Virus record (IMG/VR): IMGVR_UViG_3300046501_000150
Span: 1 to 49,364 of that record
Source of the DNA: a virus
Strand: one strand, 5' to 3'
Length of the DNA stretch: 49,364 nt
Shown: one piece after another, positions 18,840 through 27,268 of the stretch
Layout: each line of letters opens with the position of its first letter
Numbering within the stretch: position 1 is the first letter of the stretch
Notes under the pieces: generated by a model
What the model was told of the DNA's origin: nothing
Seen by the model: the letters and a program-made list of their open reading frames with translations, nothing else
Database searches by the model: none
Made by a program: the position numbers and the translations under genes

Positions 18840-19222
18840 TACACAGCCCTCAGCTGAAGTTGATAGTGAACCTTGGCCGGGTCAGTCTTCACTGGCAGAA
18901 GGTCGAAGGTCTTGAATTGCCCGGTTATGGGGTCTTTGGCTGTGATCTTGTGCCCGGCACTCGGCAGGTCGGTGACTTCGTTTGTCAGCACGATCAGCAG
19001 CGAATCCGTAGACAGGATTTGGACATTGTCGATCTGCTCAAGCTTGTACCGGGTCAGCACGCCGCGCCCGGTATAGGTGACTGGCTGCGCGGTGGTCTCC
19101 TCGGTTACCGGGTCATAAATGCCAGGGCCGAGATATGTACCGGTGAAATCTGTCATCACCTCGGCGAATGCGCCGTCGAACAGCGCGCCAAAGGACGACT
19201 GCATAGTGGCTCTGATGTTCAT
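18839..19222 (-). CDS. Head closure/neck protein (stopper-like)
   Basis: 127 residues, all-beta (MNIRATMQSSFGALFDGAFA..., GTYLGPGIYDPVTEETTAQ). Small beta-barrel proteins at this place, between MuF-like/adaptor and gp10-like genes, are head completion proteins. Similar phage proteins are sometimes mislabelled glutamate 5-kinase; no kinase motif is present. ATG at 19222 follows GGAGGGCGCC. Confidence 0.68.
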   Translation of the reverse strand: MNIRATMQSSFGALFDGAFAEVMTDFTGTYLGPGIYDPVTEETTAQPVTYTGRGVLTRYKLEQIDNVQILSTDSLLIVLTNEVTDLPSAGHKITAKDPITGQFKTFDLLPVKTDPAKVHYQLQLRAV

Positions 19223-19231
19223 GGCGCCCTC

Positions 19232-20227
19232 CTACAGGCTGACAGGCATGACGGCATACTCTGCGATGCATCGGCACCTTGCGCGCTCACTCAGAGGCGC
19301 ACCCAGCGACGAATCACACGGAAACATGAGCAGCGCGCCGCGTGGCGATACGAAGGGCTGGTCTTTCGGCACTGTTTGGCCGTTCATGGCGGCGTGGCTG
19401 TTGCGGACCTTCTCGTCACCGCGCGACTTCCATGTCTTGGCGAATGTGAGCCTACCCTTGCTGCGGTCGATCACTTGTCGCCATGCCTGGTCGCGGCCCT
19501 CGTTGAATGCCTCGGCCACAAAGGTTTGGGCGATCATCTCGGCCTGGGTAACCAAAAGCCGGTCAGCGTATCGACCCACGATCTTGTTGATGTCCTCGGC
19601 CTTTAGGGATTTGCCACTCTTGATTGCCGCCTGTACGGTGCCGTCGAAGCGTCTATCACGCCTTGTGCGGGTCAGGTATTGGCGCAACTGAAGGTCATCG
19701 CCGCTCGAAAGTTGCGCTCGGGCATTGGTCACGCTCTCGGCAAAGTTGCCACTGAGCCCGACCACGCCGCCCGATCGCTTGCCAGTTTTCTTGCTGATGC
19801 GGCCAACCAGGTCCAGCGCTGTCTTGCGCGCCGATTGCCCGCTGAGCTGGGCGGCATCCAGTACCGCGCGAATCGCCCGAGCCTCGTCAATTGCAGCCTG
19901 ATCGATGATCGTTTTGGCCTGACCAGAAAGAAACGACGCGGCGTCCGGTGCATTGACGTCTAACTCCTTGCTTATGCCAGGCGCCTTAATGCCCGACATC
20001 TCGCCTGCTCCACCCTTGATATAAGCGGCGCGCAGTATCTCGATCAGGCCCGCGAACAATCCCAACGGCAGCAGCGCCAAGACGGCATCACTGTCGCCGC
20101 TATCAATGGCTCGCTCAACCTCGGCAAGTGTCACTGCATCAATGGTATTGGCAATTTGCGCCAGATAGGCACGCTGCGCCGCTGGCTCCATGCCTTCAAT
20201 GGCCTGAATTACCTCCCGGGCATTCAT
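19232..20227 (-). CDS. Head morphogenesis protein, Mu gpF-like
   Basis: 331 residues from ATG at 20227, which overlaps the upstream stop as ATGA; an in-frame start at 20263 would lengthen the overlap without a better ribosome site. The C-terminal MuF domain is clear: TFAKTWKSRGDEKVRNSHAA, NGQTVPKDQPF, MFPCDSSLGAP and RARCRC. MuF proteins are minor head components needed for assembly and DNA ejection. Here it lies after the capsid genes rather than directly after the portal. Confidence 0.9.
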   Translation of the reverse strand: MNAREVIQAIEGMEPAAQRAYLAQIANTIDAVTLAEVERAIDSGDSDAVLALLPLGLFAGLIEILRAAYIKGGAGEMSGIKAPGISKELDVNAPDAASFLSGQAKTIIDQAAIDEARAIRAVLDAAQLSGQSARKTALDLVGRISKKTGKRSGGVVGLSGNFAESVTNARAQLSSGDDLQLRQYLTRTRRDRRFDGTVQAAIKSGKSLKAEDINKIVGRYADRLLVTQAEMIAQTFVAEAFNEGRDQAWRQVIDRSKGRLTFAKTWKSRGDEKVRNSHAAMNGQTVPKDQPFVSPRGALLMFPCDSSLGAPLSERARCRCIAEYAVMPVSL

Positions 20228-20745
20228 ACGACAAACACGGCAATGCCGCAGGCGGTCTTGCATCCCAGTAGCGGCGCTACCAGCTCGTCCACAACCGTGA
20301 TAACTGGGCGAGTCGGTACGCCAGAGCCAGTGCTTGCGGTCTGATATTCAATCTCCAGAACGTCGACCTTCTGCCGCTTGATTGCGCCTGATGCCACGTA
20401 GTCAGGGCTCAGACTGCCTGGCAGGGTGATTTCTCGCAAAGCCGCCTCATAGGTAGCCTGCTCGATCTCGATAGGCACCTCATTCGACGGGATGTCGTTG
20501 CCTTCGTTGTCAGTAGCACCAGTGCGCGGCCATTGCAGCGCCTGAGCCCGGCCGCCAGTCTTGGTGCCGGAGAACAGTGATTCCCACCGGCCGCAGCTGT
20601 TCTGCGCCTGGTATTTGCCATCAATGTAAGCCGACGCCCGGATCAGTGCGGCCTGTTTGGCTGCTTCATCGCCCGTCCATGCTGCATTCAAGCGTGCAGC
20701 ATGATAGGCGTCGGCGGCAGCGACGGAACCGTAGAAGTCAGGCAT
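20224..20745 (-). CDS. Head-tail connector adaptor (DnaT-like, gp6/gp7-type)
   Basis: 173 residues, start MPDFYGSVAAADAYHAAR. The N-terminal half matches the phage DnaT_2 type (ADAYHAARLN.AW, AALIRASAYIDGKY, ALQWPRTGA), a helical head-tail adaptor that binds the portal ring. The C-terminal 60 residues are beta. ssDNA binding, suggested by the family name, is probably not its role here. Confidence 0.8.
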   Translation of the reverse strand: MPDFYGSVAAADAYHAARLNAAWTGDEAAKQAALIRASAYIDGKYQAQNSCGRWESLFSGTKTGGRAQALQWPRTGATDNEGNDIPSNEVPIEIEQATYEAALREITLPGSLSPDYVASGAIKRQKVDVLEIEYQTASTGSGVPTRPVITVVDELVAPLLGCKTACGIAVFVV

Positions 20746-20796
20746 CGGATTGTCTCGAATAGGTGGAGCGGCGGACCGCTCCGGGTTTTGCGGGGA

Positions 20797-21177
20797 TTAC
20801 TCAGCAGCCAGCTTGGCTTTCAGCTCTTCCGTGCTTTCGCTATCGGCGAATTCGACGCCCTTCTCGGTCAGTTGGGCGATCACGCCGGCACGCTCTTTAG
20901 CGGCCAGTGCTTCGTCCAGCTTCTTCTGGAGGGTGTCCGTCTTGCTGTTCGCATTTGCATCGATGCCCAGGGCTTTAAGCTGCGCGAACAGGCCGTCACG
21001 CTCATCATTCGATTCGGTCGGGGCTTTACCCTCGACCTTCAGGAATGACAAACGGGATGCGCCCTTGTGACCAGAGGCGGTCAGGTCGAAATCCTTAGTC
21101 TCTCCCGGGAGCAGGTATACGACGCCATCAGGCGTGTGCACGCCCTGCAGCGCCTTCGAGTTGTTGGTCACTTTCAT
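20797..21177 (-). CDS. Small head-module protein with HeH/LEM-like C-terminus
   Basis: 126 residues. N-terminal beta part (MKVTNNSKALQGVHTPDGVV, LLPGETKDFDL) and a C-terminal ~70 residues with two similar helix-loop-helix stretches (GLFAQLKALGIDANANSKTD, IAQLTEKGVEFADSESTEEL), like HeH/LEM-type domains of phage head genes. Position after the capsid gene suggests an accessory such as lambda FI; that is inference. Confidence 0.65.
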   Translation of the reverse strand: MKVTNNSKALQGVHTPDGVVYLLPGETKDFDLTASGHKGASRLSFLKVEGKAPTESNDERDGLFAQLKALGIDANANSKTDTLQKKLDEALAAKERAGVIAQLTEKGVEFADSESTEELKAKLAAE

Positions 21178-21189
21178 GACGCTCTCCTA

Positions 21190-22152
21190 TCAGGCTACTG
21201 GCGGGGTGATTTCGTCGAGGTAGGCAACGGCACCCGGCAAGCGGATCTCGGTACCACCCGTACGGGCGATGATGCCGGTCTCGAAGCCCATGATGGACTT
21301 TTGACGAGGGGCCAGCACGCGGCGCGGCATCGGCAGATGGAAGCGAACCACTTCCGGGTCCTTGCGATACGCAACCAGACGACCACCACCATCAGCCGAA
21401 GCATTGCGGGCTTCACGCAGAGGCGCGATGTCCAGCGGCAGGCCGGTTTCAGCGGTGTAGATGTTGTTGCGGCGCATGTATTCCAGCACCGTCATGAAGC
21501 CGTCGCCTGCACCCATACGCTTGGTGGCCACAGCGCGGAATGCGTCAGGCGGCATGCGCAGGGTGTCTGCCCACTCTACTTCGGCGGTGTTGGTGCGGAT
21601 GCCGCCCAGCAACCCGTTCACGTCAGCCATGATCAGGTCGACGTCTTTGGCTGACCAGTAGGTGGAGCCAGCGGTGCCGGATGCAGCGGCGTCAACACGG
21701 GAAACGTTGGCGTCGTTCAGCAGGCCGGTCCAGCGCTTCTCAACACTGCCGGTGAAGGCGATGGTGTTCAGCAGGCGCTCAACCTTGTCAGCAGCGGAGT
21801 CAGCCTTGGTGCCGCTCAGGTTGATACCGTACAGCTGAGCCTGGTTCACTTCTTCCAGGTTCCATTCCCACCCTGAACCGATCATGGCGAAGTCGTGCGA
21901 TGCCTGATCGTGGGTTGCGGAGTTGAACGGCATGTCGGTGCCGGAGCCGGACAGGAACTTGGCCTCACCAGCGGTATCGACGGTGAAGAACGTGGTGCCG
22001 ATGGCCCATGGAGCGCCCTCAGTGACCACTGGGATGCTCGCGGCGTAGTTAAACGTCGGGTAGCGGCGCGTGTAGATGCGCGTTTCGATGTTCCGGCCTT
22101 GAGCCAGAACGAACGGGAACGCCGACTGAGCGTCTTCGAAAGCTTGGGGCAT
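21190..22152 (-). CDS. Major capsid protein (DUF2184 family)
   Basis: 320 residues from ATG at 22152 (MPQAFEDAQSAFPFVLAQ), with GGAG upstream and one base after the decoration gene stop. Conserved DUF2184 stretches: EGAPWAIGTTFFTVDTAGEA, GWEWNLEEVNQAQLYG, RLLNTIAFTG and MPRRVLAPRQKSIMGFETG near the end. HK97-fold subunit of the icosahedral head. No long N-terminal delta domain is visible, consistent with a separate scaffold. Confidence 0.92.
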   Translation of the reverse strand: MPQAFEDAQSAFPFVLAQGRNIETRIYTRRYPTFNYAASIPVVTEGAPWAIGTTFFTVDTAGEAKFLSGSGTDMPFNSATHDQASHDFAMIGSGWEWNLEEVNQAQLYGINLSGTKADSAADKVERLLNTIAFTGSVEKRWTGLLNDANVSRVDAAASGTAGSTYWSAKDVDLIMADVNGLLGGIRTNTAEVEWADTLRMPPDAFRAVATKRMGAGDGFMTVLEYMRRNNIYTAETGLPLDIAPLREARNASADGGGRLVAYRKDPEVVRFHLPMPRRVLAPRQKSIMGFETGIIARTGGTEIRLPGAVAYLDEITPPVA

Positions 22153-22153
22153 G

Positions 22154-22633
22154 TTAAGCGCTCCGATGTTTGAGGGAGATTTCAACGATGTCGCCGTTCG
22201 CACCAGTGGTGTCGAAGAAGGCGCCCGGGATCAGGACGGCACCAGCAGCGGCGGTCGTTACGTAGCGGTTTGTTGCGGCGACGTAGTAGACGTCATCGCC
22301 TGGCACGACAGCTGCGCCGGCCGTGACATACATCTGGCCGTCAGTCATGAACGCGCCGGTGAAGTCCTGCGGATAGCCGTCGATCAGCGTCGAGCCGGTA
22401 GCAACAGGAGGAACGGCAGCGCTCAGAACGGCCAGCCCCAGGAACAGCGTGCCGGTAGCAGCGACCTTGTGGTCATTGCCAGCGCCAGCGATGCGGAAGC
22501 CTGGAGCGCCGAACACGATGCCCTCAGCGTTCGCAACGGTGCGGCTGATCTTGTTGCACTTCTCTTCGTTCGCGACCAGGCCGGGAACGCCCTTGGCCGG
22601 AGCGTTGGTGTACGTGGTTTGGTAAGCAGCCAT
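22154..22633 (-). CDS. Capsid decoration (structural cement) protein
   Basis: 159 residues, start MAAYQTTYTNAPAKGVPGLV; Ala/Gly/Val-rich beta protein with GFRIAGAGNDHKVAATGTLF and YPQDFTGAFMTDGQMYVTAG, the pattern of gp24-type structural cement proteins that stabilise expanded heads. Lies between the protease/scaffold and the capsid gene, the usual place. Confidence 0.85.
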   Translation of the reverse strand: MAAYQTTYTNAPAKGVPGLVANEEKCNKISRTVANAEGIVFGAPGFRIAGAGNDHKVAATGTLFLGLAVLSAAVPPVATGSTLIDGYPQDFTGAFMTDGQMYVTAGAAVVPGDDVYYVAATNRYVTTAAAGAVLIPGAFFDTTGANGDIVEISLKHRSA

Positions 22634-22646
22634 GAACTGGTACTCC

Positions 22647-23201
22647 TTATGCCTTCGGCAGGTGGGCGGTTTGCATGTCAGTGATCATCTGCTGACGTGC
22701 TTGGTCCGATTCATTGCCGACGGTCTTACCGTCCTGATGAATCATGTGCTGGCGGAACGTGTCACTGCCTGGGTTCTTGGCGGCGTCTTCAGCCAGGATG
22801 TCGAAGCGAGCCTTGATGTAGGCTTCCGGCTGGCCAGCGACCGCAGCGTCACCGAACTTGGCAACGACCACTGCCTTGCGGATCTCATCAGCAGACTTGC
22901 CGGTGTAGTCGCCGTCGTGCAGCGCCTTGGCGATAGTCACCAGATCAGTGCGATCCTTGACCAGAGCGTCAACCTGCGCATCGCTCAGGATTTTGGTTTT
23001 GGCGTCATCCAGAGCGGCTTTGATCTTGACGATCTCGTCGTCCTTACCAGCCAGCGCAACTGCGTGGGCATCAGCCAGGGTTTTGGTGGCAGTAGCTGCA
23101 TCGGCCAGTTTGCCGTTCAGCTTCTCGATTGCCTGTGCGCCTTGTTCCGTAACCTCGATAGTGAGGCCGTCGACAAGGAGTTTACGAAGTACATCAGCCA
23201 T
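22647..23201 (-). CDS. Nested scaffold protein from internal start of the protease gene
   Basis: 184 residues in the same frame as the protease gene, from ATG at 23201 (MADVLRKLLVDGL). AGGAGG lies exactly 7 bases upstream (complement of 23209-23214), the strongest ribosome site in this region. The product is a coiled coil with TKTLADAHAVALAGKDDEIV and would assemble the prohead interior, as Nu3 does inside lambda C. Inference rests on the ribosome site and domain boundary. Confidence 0.72.
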   Translation of the reverse strand: MADVLRKLLVDGLTIEVTEQGAQAIEKLNGKLADAATATKTLADAHAVALAGKDDEIVKIKAALDDAKTKILSDAQVDALVKDRTDLVTIAKALHDGDYTGKSADEIRKAVVVAKFGDAAVAGQPEAYIKARFDILAEDAAKNPGSDTFRQHMIHQDGKTVGNESDQARQQMITDMQTAHLPKA

Positions 23202-23759
23202 GTCATGGCCTCCTGTTGGGTTGGGTTGCTTGGTGTCGCCAATGCGAAGGTGTTCGCCGCCCCGCGCTCGATCTACAAGCGCCAGGTGGTTCATGGTCAT
23301 AGGCCCGAGGATTGCGTCGTAGGCCTCGCCCTTGTCGGTTACGCCGTCCTGAAAGGTCAGATCAGCGCCGTACCCCATGGAAAGCTGACGTTTGCCCGAC
23401 TCGTAGTCAGCGATGGCCTTGGCGTCCATCAGGACCAGGGGAACGCGGACAAACTCACCGTCGCGCAACACCTCGCTGCCGGTCTGGCCGATGGCGACGT
23501 CTTTCCAGTTCTTGGAGTTGACGCCCTCACCGCCCGGGTGATCGTTGGTCATGGGCCGGTACGCATAGGAGCGCATGGCGGAATCAGCGAATACCGACGA
23601 TTCAGGCCGGTACACGCGGACGATTGCCATGTCAGGCTTGCCCACTTCGGAGCCCAGATATTCCTGGATGCCGGTGCGGGCCACTTTTGCGTCAGCCACG
23701 AGGTAGCCGTCCGCCGTCCGCCGCACATTGGACGCGGTTACAGAATCAGTGAGGAACAT
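22647..23759 (-). CDS. Prohead maturation protease (DUF2213) fused to scaffold domain
   Basis: 370 residues. Residues 1-180 are a DUF2213 protease: MTNDHPG (His74) and KRQLSMGYGA (Ser127) are the expected catalytic His and Ser. Residues 187-370 are Ala/Lys/Asp-rich coiled coil (scaffold). The protease digests the scaffold during head maturation. An internal ATG with a perfect Shine-Dalgarno is present (see 22647-23201), as in lambda C/Nu3. It lies between portal and decoration genes. Confidence 0.9.
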   Translation of the reverse strand: MFLTDSVTASNVRRTADGYLVADAKVARTGIQEYLGSEVGKPDMAIVRVYRPESSVFADSAMRSYAYRPMTNDHPGGEGVNSKNWKDVAIGQTGSEVLRDGEFVRVPLVLMDAKAIADYESGKRQLSMGYGADLTFQDGVTDKGEAYDAILGPMTMNHLALVDRARGGEHLRIGDTKQPNPTGGHDMADVLRKLLVDGLTIEVTEQGAQAIEKLNGKLADAATATKTLADAHAVALAGKDDEIVKIKAALDDAKTKILSDAQVDALVKDRTDLVTIAKALHDGDYTGKSADEIRKAVVVAKFGDAAVAGQPEAYIKARFDILAEDAAKNPGSDTFRQHMIHQDGKTVGNESDQARQQMITDMQTAHLPKA

Positions 23760-23761
23760 GG

Positions 23762-25081
23762 CTACTCCGTGGGGTTTGGCTCGGTGGTTTCTTCTTCGTC
23801 CTGCGCTTCGGTGCCGAACTTATCCAGCGCAGCCTCAAGCCCGGGAAGGATGCTCATCTCGACCAGCAGGTTCGCTGACGACTCGCTGAGTGCGTCGGAG
23901 TCGAAGAGCTTGGTGTCGCCCAGCGTCTTGATGGTGTCGGCAGTCGTCTTGCCAATGTCGGCCCGTTCTTTCGCCGTCGGCTGCCAAAGCGGAGCCCATG
24001 CGTAATGGATTTCAGAAGGCCGATTACCCAGGGCTGATCGGATCAGGCACTCATCAAGCACGCTCATGGCTGGCTTGATCTCCAGCTTCTGGCGTGATGC
24101 GACGTTGTCGTAGTAATTGCGGGTGTTTTCCTCGCCGTTTGAGTTCAGGCCGCCCGATGATGTGCCGAACATGCGCGAACCAGGCACATCGAAAGCCCCG
24201 GAAACAGCCTGCTCGGCCTTGCCGATGATGTCAGGCAAGGTGCTGAAGTTGGCCGACTTGGAACTGTGCGTCTCCAGACCATCAAGGATCAGCGTTCCGT
24301 TGATGCCCTTGGCAGTAGCTGCCAGGCGCAAACGCTCCAGTAGGTTGCGCTCGTAATTCTTGTCCTGAAGACTTGTCATCAGGTTTGGGATGTTGATTAC
24401 GTCGATCTTGGCCTCGTAGACCAGACTCACGACGTTGGCCATCGTCTCGTCGTAGTGCTTCACGGCAGACATGGCGGTCAGCAGTACAGAGTCGCCCCAG
24501 CCGAATTGCAGGCCGTCGGCAAGTTCAGGGTCTGGATGCTGCGCACCAATGAAGATGACCAGTCGCGACGGGTGAATCTCTACAGTGGAGCCAGGGAGGC
24601 GATACGCCTTTGGCTTACCGAAGCGTGCGCTTTGCGGGTCTTGCTCGATCTCGGTCGCCGGAAGCTGCCTGCGGGTCATTACCGTCAGGTACTTGATGCC
24701 GCCTTGACTAATACGGTCAGGATTCAGCTCGGAAGCTGTGTCACGCTCACCTGTTCCGATGAATATCGCGGCACCGCCGAACAGTCGAGCCTTAATCAGG
24801 GCCTCAAGGATCTTGCCGTTAACATCAAGGCGAATCTCTTCGGCCTCAATCAGTTCGATCTGGTCCTTCTTGGCCTGCCAATTTCTCCAGTTGCGACAGG
24901 CATCCAGCGCAGGGATGGTCACACCCTTGCGAGCTGACCACGAACCCCGGAAGGCATTGATAAGCTGCTGGTCGTCCATGATCGGGACGCCGTAGCTTGA
25001 GTGTGATGCCTTGTCGCGCCCAGTACCCAGTCCTGCGACCAGATTCTGCAGGCTGTCCTTTAGGTAGGTAAGTGCGCTCAT
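23762..25081 (-). CDS. Portal protein (DUF1073 / Phage_portal_3)
   Basis: 439 residues. Conserved portal features: DDQQLINAFRGSWSARKGV (N-terminal), LFGGAAIFIGTG, IHPSRLVIFIGAQ, FDVPGSRMFGTSSGGLNSNG and NYYDNVASRQKLEIKPAMS. Forms the dodecameric DNA channel at one capsid vertex and docks the terminase. The start overlaps the terL stop by 4 bases. Database labels of this family as anti-CBASS Acb1 refer to shared N-terminal sequence and are misleading here. Confidence 0.92.
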   Translation of the reverse strand: MSALTYLKDSLQNLVAGLGTGRDKASHSSYGVPIMDDQQLINAFRGSWSARKGVTIPALDACRNWRNWQAKKDQIELIEAEEIRLDVNGKILEALIKARLFGGAAIFIGTGERDTASELNPDRISQGGIKYLTVMTRRQLPATEIEQDPQSARFGKPKAYRLPGSTVEIHPSRLVIFIGAQHPDPELADGLQFGWGDSVLLTAMSAVKHYDETMANVVSLVYEAKIDVINIPNLMTSLQDKNYERNLLERLRLAATAKGINGTLILDGLETHSSKSANFSTLPDIIGKAEQAVSGAFDVPGSRMFGTSSGGLNSNGEENTRNYYDNVASRQKLEIKPAMSVLDECLIRSALGNRPSEIHYAWAPLWQPTAKERADIGKTTADTIKTLGDTKLFDSDALSESSANLLVEMSILPGLEAALDKFGTEAQDEEETTEPNPTE

Positions 25082-26358
25082 TGGTTGCTCACGTTTGCGA
25101 GGTTGTAGCCGCCCGCAATCGGGAAGCGCTGAACAATGAAGTATCCCAATGCGTCGATGGGGTCTTCAGTGCCGTCTTTGTTGGGTTCGCCGCTCTCGGC
25201 GTATGCCTGCTGCTCCAGCACCTGTGTGGTGATTGGGCAGTTGTCGGTATTAACCAGGTATCTGCGCTGACCCTCGCCATTCAGGAACATGGCGTTTACG
25301 GCCAGCACCCGGTCGCGAACCATTGGGTTGGACGCGTTAACCATCACCATGAACCCAGCGGCGCGGAGCAGGCTGTGATCGGATTCGCTGCCGTTTACCG
25401 ACTTTCTGTTCTTGCCACTGGCATCCGGATAAACCGTGATGCTGCGTCCAGGGAATCGGCGTTTCAGCTCAACGATCATGGCCGGGGTGTCGAACAGGCC
25501 GGTCGCCTCTTCAAGCAGCAGGGGCAGACCGTTGCGGATGACGTGGATCGTTGCCGCCATGCGATTAATATTGAAATCCATACCAACATGCAGCTGCTCG
25601 CCAGGCCGTATCGCCTCGTTCGTGTGGCACAGTCGCCGGTCGAAGTTGGGATAAACGCTGCCCGATGTCAGGTTGACGAACAGGCCGTCGATGTACGCAT
25701 CCACCAGATTGGCGGGGTACGTCTTGCGCAGCGACGGGATGTAGTCCCTTGGCAGGTTCTTGGCGTTCTGCCGCGTTGAGGCGTGCACGATGCCGTAGAA
25801 CTCACGCTGCGACGGATCGGCGGCCAGCTCCTTGACAAACTTGCGGTAGACCCAGTTGAACCCCTCAGGCGTCGTCGTCACGTCGATGGTGTTCTGATCG
25901 CGCCCAGGCCAAACCGTGGACATCCGCGCAATGATCTTCTTCCAGGCGCTATCAGCCTTCTTGATCGGCATGCAGTCGATCTCATCGACCAATGCGTGCG
26001 CGATGTTGAAGCCGACGATGCGGTGCGGGTGCTCCATGCTCTTGCACACAATGGTGCTCAGGCAGCGCCCCTTGTTGTCACGCAGGTAAACGCGCTTGTT
26101 GCTGGCAACGATATCCGCGAACAGGCCGAACGCTTCAGCTACCCCAGGCATGGTGTCGTAGAAGATGTCAGTGATCTGCGGGTAGGTCGGCGCGAAGTAG
26201 CCTTGCGGGATGCCCGGGAACTCCAGAGCATTGATGCACATCCGCACACAGCCCACGAACGTCTTGCCGCTCCGGTAGCCACCAACGAACGCCATGAACT
26301 TGTTGTGCGACTTTATGAACTCAAACTGCGGCTTGTTCAGCATCAGGACAGGACGCAT
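25078..26358 (-). CDS. terL: Terminase large subunit
   Basis: 426 residues. Walker A GGYRSGKT (26-33), Walker B ALVDEID (122-128; Asp125-Glu126), and an RNase H-like nuclease with Asp261 (GMDFN), Asp312 (YPDASG) and the closing acidic pair in EDPIDALGYF (399/402). The motor packages DNA into the prohead through the portal and cuts it. It overlaps terS and the portal gene, so the three are translationally coupled. Confidence 0.95.
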   Translation of the reverse strand: MRPVLMLNKPQFEFIKSHNKFMAFVGGYRSGKTFVGCVRMCINALEFPGIPQGYFAPTYPQITDIFYDTMPGVAEAFGLFADIVASNKRVYLRDNKGRCLSTIVCKSMEHPHRIVGFNIAHALVDEIDCMPIKKADSAWKKIIARMSTVWPGRDQNTIDVTTTPEGFNWVYRKFVKELAADPSQREFYGIVHASTRQNAKNLPRDYIPSLRKTYPANLVDAYIDGLFVNLTSGSVYPNFDRRLCHTNEAIRPGEQLHVGMDFNINRMAATIHVIRNGLPLLLEEATGLFDTPAMIVELKRRFPGRSITVYPDASGKNRKSVNGSESDHSLLRAAGFMVMVNASNPMVRDRVLAVNAMFLNGEGQRRYLVNTDNCPITTQVLEQQAYAESGEPNKDGTEDPIDALGYFIVQRFPIAGGYNLANVSNQ

Positions 26359-26800
26359 CTTCCACCCCGATGATTACTTGTTTCGGTTCAGGCAGCCCCT
26401 GATTGGGGTCTTCAAGTTCGCGGCGTAGCTTCTCATTCTGAAGGCGCTTATTGATCAATTCCTCTTTGGTCTTGGTCAGCGACTCGATGCGGCCAAGGTA
26501 TCTGTCTGCCAGCAAGTCATGCCCATCACCAGCGGCGAGCAGTACGCGACCCAACAGGACCTTTGTCAGCCTGAGCTCATCGTCAATCTGATCAAGCTGG
26601 GCGGCGTTGAAGTCGGCCTGCTCTTCCTCAGTAAGGAATTGGCTATAAATCGATCCAGGCCTGGCAGCGTTCTTGTTGCCACGCTGATCCTTTGGCCCGG
26701 TACTCTTGCCGCCGTGGAGCTTGCAGCGAGAGGAACCCGGTATCGCGTGACGCTTGCATGGTTCCCCGTTGCCGCGCTTGGATGCGCCGCATAGGGCCAT
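26321..26800 (-). CDS. terS: Terminase small subunit (HGGxSTG type)
   Basis: 159 residues from ATG at 26800 (MALCGASKRGNG), which has GAGG 6 bases upstream; an in-frame ATG at 26812 lies over that site. The N-terminus CGASKRGNGEPC followed by CKLHGGKSTGPKD is a zinc-knuckle-like DNA-binding head of small terminases, followed by helices for oligomerisation. It should bind the packaging site; the phased repeats at 26810-26890 just upstream are the obvious candidate. Its 3' end overlaps terL by 38 bases. Confidence 0.88.
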   Translation of the reverse strand: MALCGASKRGNGEPCKRHAIPGSSRCKLHGGKSTGPKDQRGNKNAARPGSIYSQFLTEEEQADFNAAQLDQIDDELRLTKVLLGRVLLAAGDGHDLLADRYLGRIESLTKTKEELINKRLQNEKLRRELEDPNQGLPEPKQVIIGVEDASCPDAEQAAV

Positions 26801-26809
26801 AGTCAGCCT

Positions 26810-26890
26810 CATTCATGGGGTTGGATTTCGCATAACGATTCATTCAATGCATTCGAACGTCATTCAATGATCATTCAACCGTGCATTCCG
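26810..26890. repeat. Helically phased CATTC repeats: candidate pac/cos site upstream of terS
   Basis: CATTC-based units start at 26810 (CATTCAT), 26841 (CATTCAATG), 26850 (CATTCGA), 26861 (CATTCAATG), 26872 (CATTCAA) and 26884 (CATTCCG). The inner spacings are 9, 11, 11 and 12 bases and the outlying copy is 31 bases away, about three helical turns. They fill the non-coding gap between terS and 26908, where terminase-binding sites usually lie. Confidence 0.65.
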
Positions 26891-26907
26891 GATTCGCGTG
26901 ATACTGC

Positions 26908-27129
26908 TCATTGCTCACCATCCAAGCGGACGTACTGCCCGTCACAGACGAACTCAACGATCAGTCGGGTTACTTCACCGGGATTCTGGATCAGCCGGAC
27001 GCTGCTCTGCCCGCCCAACACTTCCCCACTGAACGCGTCATGAAGGCATACGTGCTGGCCGTTGCGCTTAACGATCAGTGGACGGGACGCCAGCAGGTAA
27101 CTGAGATTGCTTTGGTCGGCGCTCTTCAT
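26908..27129 (-). CDS. Small phage protein, unknown function
   Basis: 73 residues, start MKSADQSNLSYLLASRPLIV; hydrophilic beta-rich protein, LIVKRNGQHVCLHDAFSGEV (about 18-37) resembling a small single-domain fold. Last gene before the putative packaging site. Starts 5 bases after the previous stop. No recognised family. Confidence 0.65.
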   Translation of the reverse strand: MKSADQSNLSYLLASRPLIVKRNGQHVCLHDAFSGEVLGGQSSVRLIQNPGEVTRLIVEFVCDGQYVRLDGEQ

Positions 27130-27133
27130 GTCG

Positions 27134-27268
27134 TCACTCCACTGTGCATTGCGGCCAGATCGACCGGGCGAAGGCCAGAGCCGATTCGTGATCCATGGCC
27201 TGGCTGAGCAGGATCATAGGGAAGGTTCCGTGGCCAGGGGTTGTCACGTACCAGTTTCGTTTGGTCAC
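27134..27268 (-). CDS. Small phage protein (44 aa) with GTG start
   Basis: GTG at 27268 overlaps the upstream stop (GTGA). The protein begins (M)TKRNWYVTTPGHGTFPM and ends RSIWPQCTVE, a composition I have met in small Pseudomonas phage proteins. A longer frame to 27316 exists but would overlap the 32-residue membrane gene. Function unknown. Confidence 0.65.
   Translation of the reverse strand: MTKRNWYVTTPGHGTFPMILLSQAMDHESALAFARSIWPQCTVE

Noticed and set aside
18839-19222. Glutamate 5-kinase
   Set aside because: Similar phage proteins are sometimes labelled this way, but there is no kinase motif and the length and position fit head closure.
23762-25081. Anti-CBASS protein Acb1
   Set aside because: DUF1073 portals share sequence with entries named Acb1-like, but the 439-residue length, conserved portal segments and place between terL and the maturation protease show a portal.
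26810-26890. CRISPR array
   Set aside because: Units are under 10 bases with 9-12 base periods and no spacers; no cas genes are present. I see no CRISPR array anywhere in the window.
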